NCBI GenBank assembly: GCA_937873715.1
Contig: CALMYJ010000003.1
Coordinates: 496,001-560,000, forward strand
Direction: 5' to 3'
DNA from: an uncultured Chitinophagaceae bacterium
GTDB taxonomy: Bacteria; Bacteroidota; Bacteroidia; Chitinophagales; Chitinophagaceae
Length of the DNA: 64,000 nt
The notes under the pieces are model-generated. The model did no database searches. It had not been told where the DNA came from and was given only the letters and a program-made list of their open reading frames with translations. The translations under genes were made by a program, and so were the position numbers. Each line of letters starts with the position of its first letter. Within the stretch, counting starts at the first letter, position 1. Shown here in pieces: positions 1-9,038 of this stretch.

Positions 1-351
1 CTCCGCAGCGAAAGCGAACTGATAGAAGAACGGACGGAAAAATATTTTAAAGATGTGTACGATCATATTATACAGGCCAACGACCTTGCCGAAAACTACA
101 GGGATATGATGATGAACTTAAACGACCTGTACCTGAGTAATGTAAACCTGAAGATGAATGAAGTAATGAAAGTGATGGCTATTGTAACCTGCCTGCTGGC
201 ACCGGCCACCGTAATTGGCGGTATATTCGGTATGAACTTCGACCGCATACCGCTGTTGCATAATAAATGGGGCTTTTTTATTTCGGTAGCCATCATGCTT
301 TTTATCCCAATTGTGATGTTGAGGATTTTTAGAAAAAGAGGGTGGTTTTAA
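1..351 (+). CDS. corA: CorA-family divalent cation transporter, C-terminal part
   Basis: The reading frame is open from base 1, so the gene starts outside the window; 116 C-terminal residues are visible. They contain the end of the long cytoplasmic helix, a first membrane helix (about residues 56-76), the GMN signature followed by Phe (77-80), a short loop, a second membrane helix (about 91-109) and a basic tail. This is the pore region of CorA-type Mg2+/Co2+ channels of the inner membrane, where GMN forms the selectivity entrance. Metal preference cannot be told from this fragment; a ZntB-like exporter is less likely. Nothing in the visible part is broken. Confidence 0.9.
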   Translation, partial: LRSESELIEERTEKYFKDVYDHIIQANDLAENYRDMMMNLNDLYLSNVNLKMNEVMKVMAIVTCLLAPATVIGGIFGMNFDRIPLLHNKWGFFISVAIMLFIPIVMLRIFRKRGWF

Positions 352-392
352 ATTTGTAAACAGTTTTTGTAACAATAGTTAACAAAGCATTT

Positions 393-857
393 ATGAAAAA
401 GCAAACCATTATTTTATTTGCAGCCGCCATAACCTTTTGCTGCAGTTGCAATAGTTCGGAGCAAAACAATACCGCCGCTGCAGATACCGCATTTGAGCCC
501 CCCAAAATTGTTCCTGCTACAGCCGATAACAGCCGCACTTCTGTGGACTGGCCGGGCACTTACAAAGGAACCCTGCCCTGTGCAGACTGCCAAGGCATTG
601 AAACAACCCTCACTATTGATACGGCGCTCAACTATACCCTTACACAACTGTATTTGGGTAAATCAACAAAGCCATTTGAACAAAAAGGGAGCTTTAGCTG
701 GAACGGTGCAGGCGGCATTATTACTTTAAGTGGTATCAGCAATGCACCGTCACAATATCTTGTTGGCGAAAATGTGCTGGTGCAATTAGATTTGGAAGGC
801 AACAGGATAAGTGGTGAGCTGGCAGATAAATACCGGCTACAAAAATTAAATCCTTAA
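393..857 (+). CDS. NlpE-like lipoprotein
   Basis: A 154-residue exported protein. The N-terminus is a short basic stretch plus hydrophobic core ending in a Cys-rich lipobox-like stretch (Cys16, 17, 19), so it is probably a lipoprotein. The mature part has a WPGTYKG stretch, then PCADCQG with a CxxC (Cys63, Cys66), then a beta-rich region, which matches the NlpE N-terminal domain family. In E. coli NlpE is an outer-membrane lipoprotein that reports surface attachment and envelope/copper stress to Cpx; here no Cpx genes are nearby, so only the fold and location are supported. It follows the CorA gene by 41 bases and may share its transcript. Confidence 0.75.
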   Translation: MKKQTIILFAAAITFCCSCNSSEQNNTAAADTAFEPPKIVPATADNSRTSVDWPGTYKGTLPCADCQGIETTLTIDTALNYTLTQLYLGKSTKPFEQKGSFSWNGAGGIITLSGISNAPSQYLVGENVLVQLDLEGNRISGELADKYRLQKLNP

Positions 858-965
858 CATACCAATTATGCCGACTACCCCGGGTTGTGCCATACTAAAC
901 AAAACATAATCCACAAATGCATTCGTGTGCCACAAATGCAGACATTGGTTGTTAAAAACAAATCC

Positions 966-1529
966 TTAGGAGGATGCCTTAAGCAGTGCATCTACAGCCA
1001 TTATAGCTTTTTTAAAACGCTCCTCATAATTACCGCTGATATCTACCCAGGGCGTAGCCTGGTTAATCATCGCATCTTTATAGTGGTGGTATAATCTTTC
1101 CCTTGATTCAAAATCAGGATACTCTCTCAGTTCATCTTTAACCCAGGGGGCATCTACATTACAAAGCAGGTACAAATCATATTTCCTGCTTACCACTTCA
1201 TTGAGTATCCACTGGTGGCATTTACCAAAAACAAACTCACACCATACTTTCATTACATACATATCGGTATCAATAAATAAAGGCAATGGTGTTTTACTGT
1301 CTACTGCTTTTTTATTAAGCAATGCTATGCCTTCTTCCTCAAGGCGCAACTGTCCCCGGGCTATGTCCGATAAATTGTCAAAACTGTAATTGGTGCCATT
1401 TTTCAGAAGGTATTCCCTGGCATATTCTTTAACCCAATGTGTATGGTAATGCAAGGCCAGCTTTTCGCATAAGGTGCTTTTGCCTGTTGATTCAGGGCCA
1501 ACAATTACTATTTTTTTAATGCGGTTCAT
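966..1529 (-). CDS. NadR-type P-loop kinase (ribosylnicotinamide kinase-like)
   Basis: 187 residues with a Walker A motif GPESTGKST at residues 11-19, immediately after a beta strand, and an acidic FIDTDMYV stretch typical of the kinase half of NadR. The NadR nucleotidyltransferase domain is absent, so this is the stand-alone AAA/NadR-like ATPase found in many Bacteroidota. Its start overlaps the end of pnuC by 14 bases, which indicates translational coupling. Together they are expected to import nicotinamide riboside and trap it as NMN. The substrate is inferred from the neighbour and the family; a thiamine- or other nucleoside-kinase role is a less likely alternative. Confidence 0.8.
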   Translation of the reverse strand: MNRIKKIVIVGPESTGKSTLCEKLALHYHTHWVKEYAREYLLKNGTNYSFDNLSDIARGQLRLEEEGIALLNKKAVDSKTPLPLFIDTDMYVMKVWCEFVFGKCHQWILNEVVSRKYDLYLLCNVDAPWVKDELREYPDFESRERLYHHYKDAMINQATPWVDISGNYEERFKKAIMAVDALLKASS

Positions 1530-2103
1530 GGGTCATCATTTTTTTCCATTCCCTGTAGCCCTGCCAGGACATAATTAAAAATAAAACGTACATCACTGTA
1601 AAAAGCATGAGGCCTTTGTAAAAATTCAATGGTATGGCTACTATATTCGATGCTATCCATGCCAGCCAGTTTTCTATTTTTCGTTTGGCCATCCACCACA
1701 TTGATACAATAGCAGTGGCCGATACCAGCGAATCCAATACCGGGGTATTGCTGTCCGTGAGTTGTGTCAGTGTAATAAATACCAATGCCCATGCTGCTGC
1801 AAAAAGGCCGATACCAAGCCACAATTCTTTTTTTGTACACCAGCTAATTGGAAAAGCGTAATGTGTTGTATCTTTTTTTTGCACCCAGTTGTACCAGCCG
1901 TATACACTCATGGTAAAATAATACATATTGATGGCGCCATCGGCATACAGCGGCGGGTGTATCATAAAAAAATATACATGTGCAGCGAGCAATACGCCGA
2001 TAATACTGGCCGGGTACACCAGTACATTATTTTTTCGGGCATACCATACACTTACAATTTGCGCCAGGGTGCTTACCCACTCCTGCCACTTTGTTTGCTG
2101 CAC
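1516..2103 (-). CDS. pnuC: PnuC-family nicotinamide riboside transporter
   Basis: A 195-residue integral membrane protein with about seven hydrophobic segments and the aromatic YGWYNW motif of PnuC transporters. It would carry nicotinamide riboside across the inner membrane, driven by phosphorylation by the adjacent kinase. The start used here is GTG. The frame stays open upstream to about 2238 without an ATG, and homologues as I recall them often carry some extra N-terminal residues, so a non-ATG start up to about CTG 2142 is possible. A TAnnTTTG element at 2156-2163 limits how far upstream translation can begin. Confidence 0.85.
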   Translation of the reverse strand: MQQTKWQEWVSTLAQIVSVWYARKNNVLVYPASIIGVLLAAHVYFFMIHPPLYADGAINMYYFTMSVYGWYNWVQKKDTTHYAFPISWCTKKELWLGIGLFAAAWALVFITLTQLTDSNTPVLDSLVSATAIVSMWWMAKRKIENWLAWIASNIVAIPLNFYKGLMLFTVMYVLFLIMSWQGYREWKKMMTHEPH

Positions 2104-2155
2104 ATTGCTGATGAATTGCTGGTATATATCCTGTAAGGTCAGAAAAATTTTTTTC

Positions 2156-2163
2156 CAAATGTA
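2156..2163 (-). promoter_or_regulatory. Candidate -7 promoter element for pnuC
   Basis: On the minus strand the sequence reads TACATTTG, an exact match to the Bacteroidota -7 consensus TAnnTTTG, 53 bases upstream of the GTG start of pnuC. No clear TTTG/TTG -33 element is present at the usual spacing. Confidence 0.35.
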
Positions 2164-2238
2164 GCAGATTGTAGGAATCCTGCGCCAGTAACAATAATTT
2201 AACCCGGGAATGCAGTATTTAATGTAACAGCGTATTGG

Positions 2239-3264
2239 TTACATTTTTTGATGTGGCCATTCAAAAGGCCTTGTGCGTATTGTGTTGTACCAGTCGGGCT
2301 GCTGAGGTTCAGCGGTATTAACGGTGCTAAAAATATTGTGGATGCTGTAAGCCTTTACTTCTTCATCGCTGAGTTGTTTACTCCACGCTACCCTTTTGAT
2401 TGTATCAGCCCCGGGCCCGGTGTTTTTATACTCGCCATACAGTACGGTTTTTTCGTTGTCGGGGTTACTCCAGTTGTTCCATCCTTCGGGGGCAATAACA
2501 GCGGGCAGTTTACAGCGGATGAATACCGTTTTTGAAAAAGCCCGCCAGGGCCGGCCGAGATATACTTTTTTTAGCCCCGAATCAGCTTCAATAGTACAGT
2601 CCATAAACACAAAGCCATATTTTTTACCTTCCGGGGTATTGGCTGCCGTTATATACGAGTTGGCCTTTGCTCTTATGGTACAGTGTTGAAACAATGCTGT
2701 AGCAGGGCCAAAAATAAAATCGGTGGTGCCTTCAATATAACAGTTGATAAAATATTGCCTTGAGCTTTCGCCACCAGCATAAATTGTATCCTGGTTACCG
2801 AGGAAACGGCAGTTTTTAAATACTGCTTTATCCGCATCCACATGCAGGGCTACGGCCTGGCCAACGGGGCCTGCGCTATTGGCAAAAGTGATATTCTCTG
2901 CCACAAAGCGGTTGCCCGAAATTTTTGCAGTAAAAGAGCCAAAAGTGGTTAGCCTGCCCCTGCCGGAATAATCATTGAATGTAATGATGGTTTTTTCAAC
3001 GCTTTCGCCGATGAAGGTAATATCAGTTTTATGTGCCGGCAGTTCTATCTTTTCGTTGTACACCCCGTTTTTAATATACAATACAATTGGCCTCAGTGTA
3101 AAGCCACGCATGGCATCAATAGCATCTTGTATATATATATAATCGCCGCTACCATCTTTGGCTACGGTAAAGCTGTATTTATATTTTTCAGGATTGGCTG
3201 TTTGGCAAAATACCGTTACAGGAATAATAAAGACAACCAATAATAAGCCGGTAATTTTTTTCAT
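2239..3264 (-). CDS. Pectinesterase (carbohydrate esterase family 8)
   Basis: 341 residues beginning with a Sec signal peptide that ends near FCQ (residue 21). The right-handed beta-helix enzyme signatures are all present in order: GQAVAL (135-140), NQDTIY (157-162, acid Asp159), DFIFG (182-186, nucleophile Asp182) and LGRPWR (236-241). It should remove methyl esters from homogalacturonan, in the periplasm or at the surface. It is the last gene of the minus-strand SusCD locus, 16 bases after the esterase gene, so it likely belongs to one transcript that begins at the sigma factor. Length fits single-domain CE8 enzymes. Confidence 0.93.
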   Translation of the reverse strand: MKKITGLLLVVFIIPVTVFCQTANPEKYKYSFTVAKDGSGDYIYIQDAIDAMRGFTLRPIVLYIKNGVYNEKIELPAHKTDITFIGESVEKTIITFNDYSGRGRLTTFGSFTAKISGNRFVAENITFANSAGPVGQAVALHVDADKAVFKNCRFLGNQDTIYAGGESSRQYFINCYIEGTTDFIFGPATALFQHCTIRAKANSYITAANTPEGKKYGFVFMDCTIEADSGLKKVYLGRPWRAFSKTVFIRCKLPAVIAPEGWNNWSNPDNEKTVLYGEYKNTGPGADTIKRVAWSKQLSDEEVKAYSIHNIFSTVNTAEPQQPDWYNTIRTRPFEWPHQKM

Positions 3265-3280
3265 ACTTTAACAATGATAG

Positions 3281-4264
3281 TTATTTAGCGGTAAATACTT
3301 TTTTCAAAAAAGCATCAATATAATTTATAGTTGGGGTGAACCAGGGTTCAAATAATGGAAAAGAATGTGGTGCCGTATTAAACTGCTGCACTTCGCTGTA
3401 GATGTTATTTTCAGACAATACTTTAATATAATCTTCCCGTCCTGCATGCATCCAGGGTACCGAGCTGTTGATAAAAAGGGTGGGAGGCGTACGGCGGCTT
3501 ACATAACTGAGTGGGGAGGCCGTTTCCCATAATTTAATATTTTCATTTTTGGGGTATCCCATCCAGTAAGTAGCTGCAGAGGTTTTTTTAGTATCGTCGC
3601 CTTCCTTTCCGTCGGGATGCACAAAAGATAAGGTACCGTCGATATCAATTACCGCATTTACCAGCGATGGGGTACCTGTATTACATTGTGTGCCTTCAAA
3701 CAAAGGCATATTGCCTGTAGTGCCCATAAAGGCTGCCATTTCGCCGCCGGCCGAAAAGCCCATGACAACAATTTTTGCCGTATCAATATTATACCGTGCT
3801 GCATTTTTACGCACCCAGCGTATAGCGGCTTTAATATCATATACGCCTGCCGGAAACAGCGCTTCAGTAGATAACCGGTATTCAGGCGTAAAGCAGGTGT
3901 AGCCTTTTGCAGCCAGTTGTTGCACCAGGGGGTGGTGCTGTGTTCTGTTACCCGAGCGCCAGCCGCCGCCATGTATCATGATGATGGCGATGTTATTTAT
4001 TTCGCTTTTTTGCTTTGGAAAAAAAGCATCCAGCTTTAATGCCCTTTTGCCCATGCGGCAATATGTGATATTAGTTTTTTCGTTTACCGAAGCAATGTTG
4101 AATTTGTACACCATCCTTGCTTCAGGATTGGTTTTAACCGAATTGGCATAAGCACTGTAGGTAGTGTAGGAAGTATCGGGGATTCCAGTAAGGCCTGCCC
4201 TAATCTGTGCATTTGTACTGCAAACAACAACTGCGGATAAAATGGTACAATAAAATTTCATCAT
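3281..4264 (-). CDS. Exported alpha/beta hydrolase, acetyl-esterase-like
   Basis: 327 residues with a signal peptide (cleavage near residue 20). The oxyanion motif HGGGW is at 98-102 and the nucleophile elbow GFSAG at 169-173 (Ser171); a His in a TAPHSF context near residue 300 completes a triad with an upstream Asp. This is the BD-FAE / hormone-sensitive-lipase-like fold common among polysaccharide deacetylating esterases. Position between a haloperoxidase-like gene and a pectinesterase suggests it removes acetyl or acyl groups from the same pectic substrate; this is inference from context. It starts 5 bases after the upstream stop codon, so it is operonic. Confidence 0.85.
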   Translation of the reverse strand: MMKFYCTILSAVVVCSTNAQIRAGLTGIPDTSYTTYSAYANSVKTNPEARMVYKFNIASVNEKTNITYCRMGKRALKLDAFFPKQKSEINNIAIIMIHGGGWRSGNRTQHHPLVQQLAAKGYTCFTPEYRLSTEALFPAGVYDIKAAIRWVRKNAARYNIDTAKIVVMGFSAGGEMAAFMGTTGNMPLFEGTQCNTGTPSLVNAVIDIDGTLSFVHPDGKEGDDTKKTSAATYWMGYPKNENIKLWETASPLSYVSRRTPPTLFINSSVPWMHAGREDYIKVLSENNIYSEVQQFNTAPHSFPLFEPWFTPTINYIDAFLKKVFTAK

Positions 4265-4269
4265 CCTGC

Positions 4270-5586
4270 TTAGCGATTTTCTTTAAATAATTTTTGAATA
4301 ACAAATGTACCAACCTGTTTTCCCTGCTGCACGCCTTGCTGAACAGCATCCATAAAATGTATGCCACCATAAAACCGGGAAATTGCTGCTTCTGCAGCAG
4401 CAGTTTTAAACGATGTATATGTACGGGGCGTTAACCCATAAGCAGCTTCCACATCATCGGTATAGCTAAAAGTTTGGCCAAAAAACCACGAAAGCACTTC
4501 AGCAGATGCGGTAGAAATTACCGAGTGCCCGCTGGGGTATTCCGGAAAAGGCGGTGTTTGTAACAAGGGTATCCAGCTATGATCAATGTATTTGCGAATA
4601 GCGGTTTCGGGGCGAATGCGGTTACTGTGGTATTTTTCATCCCAACAGTAAATAAAAGCATCCATTAGCGTTAATGCTGTTACTGCATGCACCTGTATTG
4701 TTTTATTAAAAGAACTTTTAGCTTTTTTACAGGCTATACCTGCAATACCCATCCAGTGTGCCCCCGGGGAAATTTTTTTAATCCCCACTTTTAAATGGCC
4801 TTCATCTTGTATTGCAAAAGGATTACAATCCCAAAAAGCGGCAATCGCTTTTTGTTCAGTGTTCAAATTTTTACCGGTATGGTACACATCATCCATCAGT
4901 ACATAAAATGGCGAATTTTTCAAAGCGTTGAAAGGTACAGGTACAACGGGCTTAAACTGCGTGGCGGCGTTAAGCATAAAAGGACGCACTGTATTAAAAA
5001 AGGGTTCTACTGCGGCCATAAATGCAGGCGGTGTTGGAAACCAGTAACCCTCACCCGGCCTTGGTGTATAACGTGGGTAATCGCTGATGTTGCGATACCC
5101 ATCTTCTTTTGCATATTTTAAAATTTGTTCTGCTACATAGACTCCATATTCAACTGAAGCTTCAATTGTTGACTGGTTAATGTGTGCAGACCTGCATGAT
5201 TCATTTAATGACTGTTTAAAATTATTAAGCAATTTTCCCGAGGGTTGCAATTTTTCGGCAGTTACAATTATAGCGTATAAAGCAGCAAGCTGGTAATTGC
5301 ATTTTTTAATATTGGGCTTTTTAATTTGTGGGTACTTATTAAGCACCCCGTACATAGTAGTAAAAGCGCTGTCGTTCTGGCTTATCACTTCGTAACCGGC
5401 AAGAAATGAATATGCAAAAAACCGTGCTGCCAATGGAGGATTAGTAACATCATGCACCATTATATCGGACATAGTGTTTACAAGTGCAAGTATTTTTTCG
5501 GGCTGCGGCTCTGTAGTGGTAACATTTGGGTTGTTGCAAGCCAGGCAACACACTGCAGAGATGATGATTATTGCACATTTTTTCAT
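4270..5586 (-). CDS. Vanadium-dependent haloperoxidase / PAP2-family lipoprotein
   Basis: 438 residues; the N-terminus ends in a lipobox (LAC, Cys17), so it is a membrane-anchored exported protein. The three signatures of the acid phosphatase / vanadium haloperoxidase superfamily are all intact: KX6RP (Lys318, Arg325-Pro326), PSGH (351-354) and SRX5HX3D (Ser403-Arg404, His410, Asp413). Whether it binds vanadate and oxidises halide, or is a phosphatase, cannot be read from sequence. Its ATG overlaps the TGA of the upstream FG-GAP/UnbV gene (ATGA), a strong sign of coupled translation and of a joint function. Confidence 0.88.
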   Translation of the reverse strand: MKKCAIIIISAVCCLACNNPNVTTTEPQPEKILALVNTMSDIMVHDVTNPPLAARFFAYSFLAGYEVISQNDSAFTTMYGVLNKYPQIKKPNIKKCNYQLAALYAIIVTAEKLQPSGKLLNNFKQSLNESCRSAHINQSTIEASVEYGVYVAEQILKYAKEDGYRNISDYPRYTPRPGEGYWFPTPPAFMAAVEPFFNTVRPFMLNAATQFKPVVPVPFNALKNSPFYVLMDDVYHTGKNLNTEQKAIAAFWDCNPFAIQDEGHLKVGIKKISPGAHWMGIAGIACKKAKSSFNKTIQVHAVTALTLMDAFIYCWDEKYHSNRIRPETAIRKYIDHSWIPLLQTPPFPEYPSGHSVISTASAEVLSWFFGQTFSYTDDVEAAYGLTPRTYTSFKTAAAEAAISRFYGGIHFMDAVQQGVQQGKQVGTFVIQKLFKENR

Positions 5587-8500
5587 TTAACCCCGTATTG
5601 ATATACTTCAACTGCATCATTATTTTTTGCAGCAAAAAGTAAATTATTGCACAACAAAAAGGAACGAATATCTCCGTTGATATGCAGGCCGGAGCTGGTT
5701 GGTGGCAGATATTTGAACCTGCCTGCGCCATCGCCCCGCAATACAATACCATGGCTGGCCCTGCAATAGCCGAACTTTAGCCGGGCATGCGACGTATTGC
5801 CTCCCAGCACTATATCCTGAATACCATCATTATCAAAATCGGCAACGGCAATGGCATATACCGGGGCAAATTGTGCCTGCAGCGGAAGTGGAAGCCTGTT
5901 GTAGCTGCCACTGCTGTTACTTATAAAACAACAAGAAGCTAAAGTGTGAGCACTAATGGTAACTGCATTATTTATTTCAGTGCTGGTAAATATGTCTTTC
6001 AACTGTGCATCAGCGTAACTTTTATAACTGGTAAATCTTGTTCGCATCAGGCTTACCTGGTCGAGTAATTCATCCCTTGAAACATATGGGTAACTTTTGC
6101 CCTGAATATAAAAGCAAAGCATAGGATCAACAGCACCATTATCATCAAAATCTTTATAGACTATTTCTGCAGGTTCTGTTGCCGACGCTTTAACCTGTGT
6201 ATTGAGGCCCATATTTCCGGCAACAATATCCGGAATGTTATCATTATTCAAATCAGCTACTAGCAACCTGTTCCAGCAACCGTTTATTTTTTCTGAAAAG
6301 TAAGTACTGCTTTTATCAACGAGTTTTCCTTTTTTGTTTATCCATACCTGTATGGGCATAAATTCGCCTGCTGTAATTAAATCCGGCTGGCCGTCTTTAT
6401 TAATATCAGTAAAAGCAGCATCGGTAATCATACCGGGGCTGTATAAAGCAGCAGCAACATTATGCGTATCATCTTTAAAATACCCCTTGCCGTTGTTGAT
6501 TAAAATATAACTGCGTGGCGCCTCGGGATACCTGCCGGGAATAACCCTGCCCCCCACAAACAAATCTGTAAAACCATCGCCATTAATATCTGCAGCAGCA
6601 ATACAGCCTGTACTTACCGGCATTTCCGGCAGGGCCATCCCTGCTTTGGAATAGCCGCCTACTCCATTATTGATATAGAGCCTGTCCTGCAATAATGTGT
6701 CTTTTGGTAAAAAATTATCATAGCCGCCACCAGCCACATACAAATCCATATCTCCATCATTATCGGCATCAAAAAAAACGGCGGCTACATCTTCGCTTAA
6801 ATAATCCGCTTGTATTGCCGGTTGTTTTTGCAGCACGAATTTTCCGGAAGGGTGTTGCAAAAAAATACAGCCGGGCTGCCCGGCTGCGCCGCCAATAAAT
6901 AGATCTATTAATCCATCGCCGTTAATATCTGCTTTACTCATACAGGGCCCGTTGTATGAAAGAGATAATGTTAACAAGGGCTGGCGTTTAAAATCATTAA
7001 CAGGATTTTCAACATGAAGAAATGGCACCGGGGATGCAGCAGCATTAAATAAGTGGTGTGTTTTTGTAAACTGCTGTTTCATTTCAACAGCATCGGTTTC
7101 CTTTAATATAAGGCGCTGGCCAACTGCTACATTAAAAAGCACCTGCTGCCTGCCCCCGGGCCACAGTATTTGAAGTGAATCTATTAACGTATCTTTTCCA
7201 AAACCAAAGTGAAGGGTGGGCGACACGGCCGATTGATACCCACGACTGATTAACTGCTCCTGCACCTGTTTTAGTTTGTTGCAGTGCACTGTAATTTTTG
7301 CACCAATACCATATCGGTTTTTACCTTCGCCATCAAGCGTTAATTGCAAATAGTTATTTGCGTTGTTTTTGCTTTTTTCATTACGGTATATAAATGCCGG
7401 TTGATTTACATTGTTAATAATAATGTCGAGATCACCATCATTATCCAGGTCGGCATAAGCTGCGCCACTACTGTTTGAAGGCAAAGTAATACCCCAGTCC
7501 GCACTTTTATTTTCAAACAATAAACCACCCTTATTTTTAAACACATAATTAATCACATTTGAAGAGGGCATTTTTCGGGCCAGCTCCAGTAAATTTTTAC
7601 GCTGCACATTACCCCGGTTGTCGCGGAGATAATCCCCCATATATTTTAAAAAATCCAGGTTGGTATAGTCGTGTACATAACCGTTGGTAACCAGTAAATC
7701 TTTCCAGCCATCATTATCAATGTCAGCAAATAAAGGTGCCCAGCTCCAGTCGGTATTAGAGATGCCCGCAAGTTGTGCCACTTCGCTAAAGCTGCCGTTG
7801 CCGTTATTCATGTGCAGCATATTACGCATGTACTGAGGATGCAGCCCCGTACGGTTTCGAAGTTCAAAAAACTCATAGTTATCGTTTGCCGAAAGCAGTT
7901 TCTGCCGATGATTATCTTCCGGTAGCATATCGAGTGTGTATATATCATTTAAACCATCGTTGTTGATATCGGCTACATCATTACCCATCGAAAATTCGGA
8001 GGTATAGCCAATCATATCCGAAAGCCGGTCGGTAAATGTGCCGTTGGCATTGTTGATGTACAGGTAGTCGGGCGCCATATAATCGTTGGATAAATAAATA
8101 TCCGGCCAGCCATCGTTATTGATATCGGCTACTGAAACACCCAGCCCGTAATTCAACCTGGTGTTGCGGATACCCGTTGTAGCGGTAACATTATTGTAAT
8201 ACCCGTTATCGTTGCGGTATAGCTTTACACCGGTAAGGGAGTCGGTTTTGGTTATTAAAAAATTAATATAGCTGTCATCAAGATTTTCAAACCGCCTGGG
8301 ACAGTGGTTAATGAGTATCATATCCAGGTCGCCATCTTTATCGTAATCAAAAAATGCAGCATGGGTTGAAAAGGCAGAGTCTGCAAGGCCATACTGTATT
8401 GCTTCGTCTTTAAATATTGGCACACCACTTTTACCGGTGCCCTGGTTTATAAGCAGTTCATTCATCCGGCTGGTACCTGGCAGGTTTCCGGAATAACAAA

Positions 8501-8915
8501 CGTAAATATCCAGCAGGCCGTCGCCATTTACATCGGCCATTGTTACTCCGGTTTTCCAACTGTTACTCCTGCCCATGGTACCGCTTGCAGTTGTAATGTT
8601 TTCAAATTTTAAATGGCCTTTATTCAGGTAAAGCCGGTTGCTGCCTGTATTGGCGGTAAAGAAAATATCATCCAGTCCATCGTTATTAATATCTCCAACA
8701 GCAACACCTCCGCCATTATAGGTATACTCGTACACCAGGGGGTTATTATATTCGTCTTCGGGCACATCATTCCTGAAATCAATATTGGTTTCGGCAGGCG
8801 GCAAAAGGGTAAGCAATGGTGCAGCAGCATTTTCATTTTTGCCGGTACAGGCTGCTAAGAAAAACAGCATTGCTGCAAAGGCAAACTGAAAAAAAATATT
8901 TTTAGCCCTAACCAT
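5583..8915 (-). CDS. FG-GAP/VCBS repeat and ASPIC/UnbV domain lipoprotein
   Basis: 1110 residues with a lipobox (FFLAAC). More than ten FG-GAP/VCBS-type repeats with DxNxDGxxD calcium-binding loops (for example DINNDGLDD, DVNGDGLLD, DLDNDGDLD) build one or two beta-propellers, and an ASPIC/UnbV domain sits between them at roughly residues 520-610 (HFGFG...ILWPGG). Such proteins are large surface or periplasmic binding proteins that usually sit behind SusCD pairs in Bacteroidota; an enzymatic role is not established. It follows susD by 123 bases and is translationally coupled to the haloperoxidase-like gene. Databases often mislabel this family as RNA-binding. Confidence 0.9.
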   Translation of the reverse strand: MVRAKNIFFQFAFAAMLFFLAACTGKNENAAAPLLTLLPPAETNIDFRNDVPEDEYNNPLVYEYTYNGGGVAVGDINNDGLDDIFFTANTGSNRLYLNKGHLKFENITTASGTMGRSNSWKTGVTMADVNGDGLLDIYVCYSGNLPGTSRMNELLINQGTGKSGVPIFKDEAIQYGLADSAFSTHAAFFDYDKDGDLDMILINHCPRRFENLDDSYINFLITKTDSLTGVKLYRNDNGYYNNVTATTGIRNTRLNYGLGVSVADINNDGWPDIYLSNDYMAPDYLYINNANGTFTDRLSDMIGYTSEFSMGNDVADINNDGLNDIYTLDMLPEDNHRQKLLSANDNYEFFELRNRTGLHPQYMRNMLHMNNGNGSFSEVAQLAGISNTDWSWAPLFADIDNDGWKDLLVTNGYVHDYTNLDFLKYMGDYLRDNRGNVQRKNLLELARKMPSSNVINYVFKNKGGLLFENKSADWGITLPSNSSGAAYADLDNDGDLDIIINNVNQPAFIYRNEKSKNNANNYLQLTLDGEGKNRYGIGAKITVHCNKLKQVQEQLISRGYQSAVSPTLHFGFGKDTLIDSLQILWPGGRQQVLFNVAVGQRLILKETDAVEMKQQFTKTHHLFNAAASPVPFLHVENPVNDFKRQPLLTLSLSYNGPCMSKADINGDGLIDLFIGGAAGQPGCIFLQHPSGKFVLQKQPAIQADYLSEDVAAVFFDADNDGDMDLYVAGGGYDNFLPKDTLLQDRLYINNGVGGYSKAGMALPEMPVSTGCIAAADINGDGFTDLFVGGRVIPGRYPEAPRSYILINNGKGYFKDDTHNVAAALYSPGMITDAAFTDINKDGQPDLITAGEFMPIQVWINKKGKLVDKSSTYFSEKINGCWNRLLVADLNNDNIPDIVAGNMGLNTQVKASATEPAEIVYKDFDDNGAVDPMLCFYIQGKSYPYVSRDELLDQVSLMRTRFTSYKSYADAQLKDIFTSTEINNAVTISAHTLASCCFISNSSGSYNRLPLPLQAQFAPVYAIAVADFDNDGIQDIVLGGNTSHARLKFGYCRASHGIVLRGDGAGRFKYLPPTSSGLHINGDIRSFLLCNNLLFAAKNNDAVEVYQYGVK

Positions 8916-9038
8916 TTTAACTGTGTTTTACTTTTGAAAACTAAGCAGGGCCCGATTTAGAAAAAAAGGGCGCCTGCTTGCTTTCCTGCTATTTACGACG
9001 AATAAAGCCTGTTTTTACACCCCTTATCTTACACCCAA

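Noticed and set aside
6695..8858. Repeated DxNxDG-coding segments as DNA repeats or a CRISPR-like array
   Set aside because: The similarity is at protein level (FG-GAP/VCBS loops); the DNA copies differ and spacing follows protein repeats.
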